Notes under the pieces: generated by a model
Databases searched by the model: none
What the model saw: the letters and a program-made list of their open reading frames with translations, nothing else
What the model was told of the DNA's origin: nothing
Made by a program: the position numbers and the translations under genes
Part shown: positions 62,464 through 64,000 of the stretch, piece after piece
Numbering within the stretch: position 1 is the first letter of the stretch
Layout of the letters: the number at the start of each line of letters is the position of its first letter
NCBI GenBank assembly: GCA_031963005.1
Contig: JASSUL010000001.1
Span: 248,001-312,000, forward strand
DNA: 64,000 nucleotides
Source of the DNA: JASSUD01 sp031963005
Lineage (GTDB): Bacteria; Pseudomonadota; Gammaproteobacteria; Burkholderiales; Burkholderiaceae
Direction of reading: 5' to 3'

Positions 62464-63556
62464 TTTCGAGAGCAGCCTTTTCTACTTTGCCTGAACGCTG
62501 CGAAAGGCTTGCTTCAAATTGTTTCCTAATATGTTCTGCCAGCAAAATGTGCGAGCGTGTGGAAAGGTGCATACTGTCAGCAAACATATACGTTTGGTCT
62601 GCATTAGGCTCTCTATAAATCGCTGGTGAGGAAAATAAAGCGCTTTGATAGTAAGCTGGGAGCTCATCTATTTTGCAGGCAATCCCGGTATTCCCCACTG
62701 AGAAACCATGCTCGCGATAATTTTCCAGAATGTCGTTTGCAAAATGAAAACAATCAACCAAAACCACCCCATTATCAGCCGCTAGATGCGTTTCTAAATA
62801 TTGCGCAAGCGTTGTATTAAACAGCACGGTTAGCTGAGTGAGCAATGTACTGATTTCAGTATCGTTGATAATGAAAGGTTCTTTACCTATATCAATAAGA
62901 TTAATTGCGATCAGATTTTCAGCGCCATTTTCATATACTTTTTGTATGAGTTCAGCATATTGAATCGCTGTCGCTTTAACAGCTTCTATGGCATTGGGAA
63001 GTGTTATTTTCTCAAGCAAGGTGGCGACCATAATCGCAATGATATCGTTGGTGCCTCCATTCATCAGCACTAGCTGAGAAGCAGTAAAGCGATGGTGGGT
63101 CTCTAGATAGTTAGATACTTGGGTCGCAATAGGGACACTACTCAAACTCACACGTGCTATGAATGCTTTGTCTTCTTTCTTCTTGTTTAGATACTCATCT
63201 TGCAGTATTTGCCGCATCGATATTTTTGAATTGGGGTCGTAATTCGCGTTATGCAGCGTTGCATTGCCAGAAGAAGGAAAACAAACAAGGCGCGCTCCTC
63301 CTTGGGCATATCCAAAACCTAATGGGTTTGCCACTAATGGAGAACCAAACCCCCCGTTATACGCTGCGGTCAGTGTATCTCCATACGAGCGCGCTATAAC
63401 TTGAGGCCAGACTTCTCCAGGATTAGTGGTAAATCGCCCCCCACCAAAATCAGCCGCTGCAGCGTAGGTACCTACATCAGATTGACTGTCACCAAAAGAA
63501 ACTATTTGATAACGTGGAGCCAGGGTTGCGCTTTCACTTATTTTGAGAGATGCCAT
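62459..63556 (-). CDS. SGNH/GDSL hydrolase (esterase or acyltransferase-like)
   Basis: A 365-residue serine esterase of the SGNH superfamily. Block I is VSFGDSQSDVGTY (nucleophile S24), the oxyanion Gly lies in GYAQGGAR (82-89), block III is GGTND (N170), and block V is FADSMHLS with D327 and H330. The FGDSxSD start and overall size resemble secreted lipases/acyltransferases of pathogens such as SseJ and PlaA, and thermolabile hemolysins. There is no signal peptide, so export would need another route. The stop codon is provided by an adjoining repeat element, so the original C-terminus may have been longer. Confidence 0.85.
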   Translation of the reverse strand: MASLKISESATLAPRYQIVSFGDSQSDVGTYAAAADFGGGRFTTNPGEVWPQVIARSYGDTLTAAYNGGFGSPLVANPLGFGYAQGGARLVCFPSSGNATLHNANYDPNSKISMRQILQDEYLNKKKEDKAFIARVSLSSVPIATQVSNYLETHHRFTASQLVLMNGGTNDIIAIMVATLLEKITLPNAIEAVKATAIQYAELIQKVYENGAENLIAINLIDIGKEPFIINDTEISTLLTQLTVLFNTTLAQYLETHLAADNGVVLVDCFHFANDILENYREHGFSVGNTGIACKIDELPAYYQSALFSSPAIYREPNADQTYMFADSMHLSTRSHILLAEHIRKQFEASLSQRSGKVEKAALER

Positions 63557-63605
63557 ATTTTCGTTTTATAAAACAAGGTCGAGAGGAGTGACAATAAAAA
63601 ACCAT

Positions 63606-63705
63606 AGACTTCTTTTACAACTCCGTAGAAAGGCATTCCTTTGATGCCAGTACAAGAAGTACTTTGATCTAGAGTGACGCCGCTATGGAGTTTTAAAAAA
63701 GATCT
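63606..63705. repeat. Palindromic element near the window end
   Basis: AGACTTCTTTTACAACTCCG (left) and CTATGGAGTTTTAAAAAAGATCT-type sequence (right) are inverted copies. The interior GGCATTCCTTTGATGCCAGT, then ACAAGAAGTACTT, repeats the core of the 20350 element. It lies just upstream of the SGNH gene start. Confidence 0.75.
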
Positions 63706-64000
63706 AATAAATAATATTGTCGGAGATGCACCTAGCTTTATGTTCAGAAAAAAGCACTCCTTTTCTCTCAAATAGAAAATAAGCTTGATGGATAGAGATA
63801 TTTATAACGCGCTCTGGTAAAAATCGCTTCTTTCACGCTCAAATTTTAAGAATTGTGGAAAACAACAAGCGTGTAGCATGGTTTTCAATAATTAGAAGAC
63901 AAGCTGCCCACCCTCACGAACGTAGGGTGCGTCATCCATTGCCCAAAAGGATTCCTCTTTGTAGTCGTATTAAAGCGTTAGATCCGGTTTGCACTTAAGC
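63706..64000. other. Non-coding end of window
   Basis: No ORF or RNA gene could be recognised in the last 295 bp. A gene cut by the window edge cannot be excluded. Confidence 0.3.

Noticed and set aside
1..64000. Common hrp- or PIP-like promoter boxes upstream of the orphan genes
   Set aside because: I scanned upstream regions by eye and found no shared box, so no regulon is claimed.

Overview
The window looks like a chromosome segment from a small-genome betaproteobacterium of the Burkholderiaceae. The housekeeping genes and their order are Burkholderia-like: smpB/ratA-rnfH-guaB-guaA-tadA, ttcA-folB, trx-dprA facing def-fmt, htpX-rsmB-DUF4390-ntrY-ntrX, tamA-tamB, rpsO-pnp-qor-tpiA-secG, and ispD-ispF facing mfd. 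Intermediate base composition, very A/T-rich orphan genes, many decayed toxin-antitoxin and mobile-element scraps, and eukaryote-like proteins (an F-box/LRR protein above all) suggest a host-restricted symbiont. Fungal endosymbionts such as Mycoavidus or Glomeribacter relatives would fit. The lineage is inferred from gene content and was not tested.

Layout. 1-12,200: tadA, guaA, guaB, rnfH, ratA, smpB, xthA, a broken higBA locus, ttcA and folB, interrupted at 1.1-3.7 kb by an A/T-rich patch with a probable papain-like protease and a two-ORF membrane protein. 12.4-29.9 kb: midA, cca, a [2Fe-2S] ferredoxin, a thioredoxin-like gene, dprA, def, fmt, htpX, rsmB, DUF4390, ntrY and ntrX, with orphan A/T-rich genes between them at 12.4, 17.0 and 22.6 kb. 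30-33.6 kb: an accessory island with an HEXXH protein, a decayed second copy of the tamB 3' end, a TacAT-type toxin-antitoxin pair with its operator, and an IS982-type transposase scrap. 33.6-41.2 kb: tamB and tamA; the start of tamA lies inside a repeat element. 41.3-48.4 kb: a DUF3460 gene, a small membrane protein, secG, tpiA, qor, pnp and rpsO. 48.5-50.8 kb: a truncated TumE-like toxin with its antitoxin, then the F-box/LRR gene. 51.2-57.5 kb: pdxH, ispF, ispD and mfd. 57.6-64 kb: a vapB scrap, an OmpW-type porin, dgt, a group II intron RT scrap, a Rieske oxygenase, a Fic pseudogene and an SGNH hydrolase.

How it fits together. The core genes cover GTP synthesis (guaA, guaB), trans-translation (smpB), tRNA and rRNA modification or repair (tadA, ttcA, cca, rsmB), initiator-Met handling (def, fmt), isoprenoid precursors (ispD, ispF), RNA decay (pnp), transcription-coupled repair (mfd) and the TAM outer-membrane assembly machine. 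Almost every interval between conserved operons that carries extra DNA holds either an A/T-rich gene with a polar Ser/Asn/Gln-rich N-terminus or a short palindromic repeat element. The A/T-rich set (1.1, 2.6, 12.4, 17.0, 22.6, 30.4, 42.6 and 49.2 kb) reads as a dispersed repertoire of candidate secreted effectors; no secretion machinery is encoded in the window, so secretion is inference.

At least nine palindromic elements (about 80-210 bp) with long terminal inverted repeats occur. They share arms or internal cores and look like non-autonomous, MITE-like sequences.
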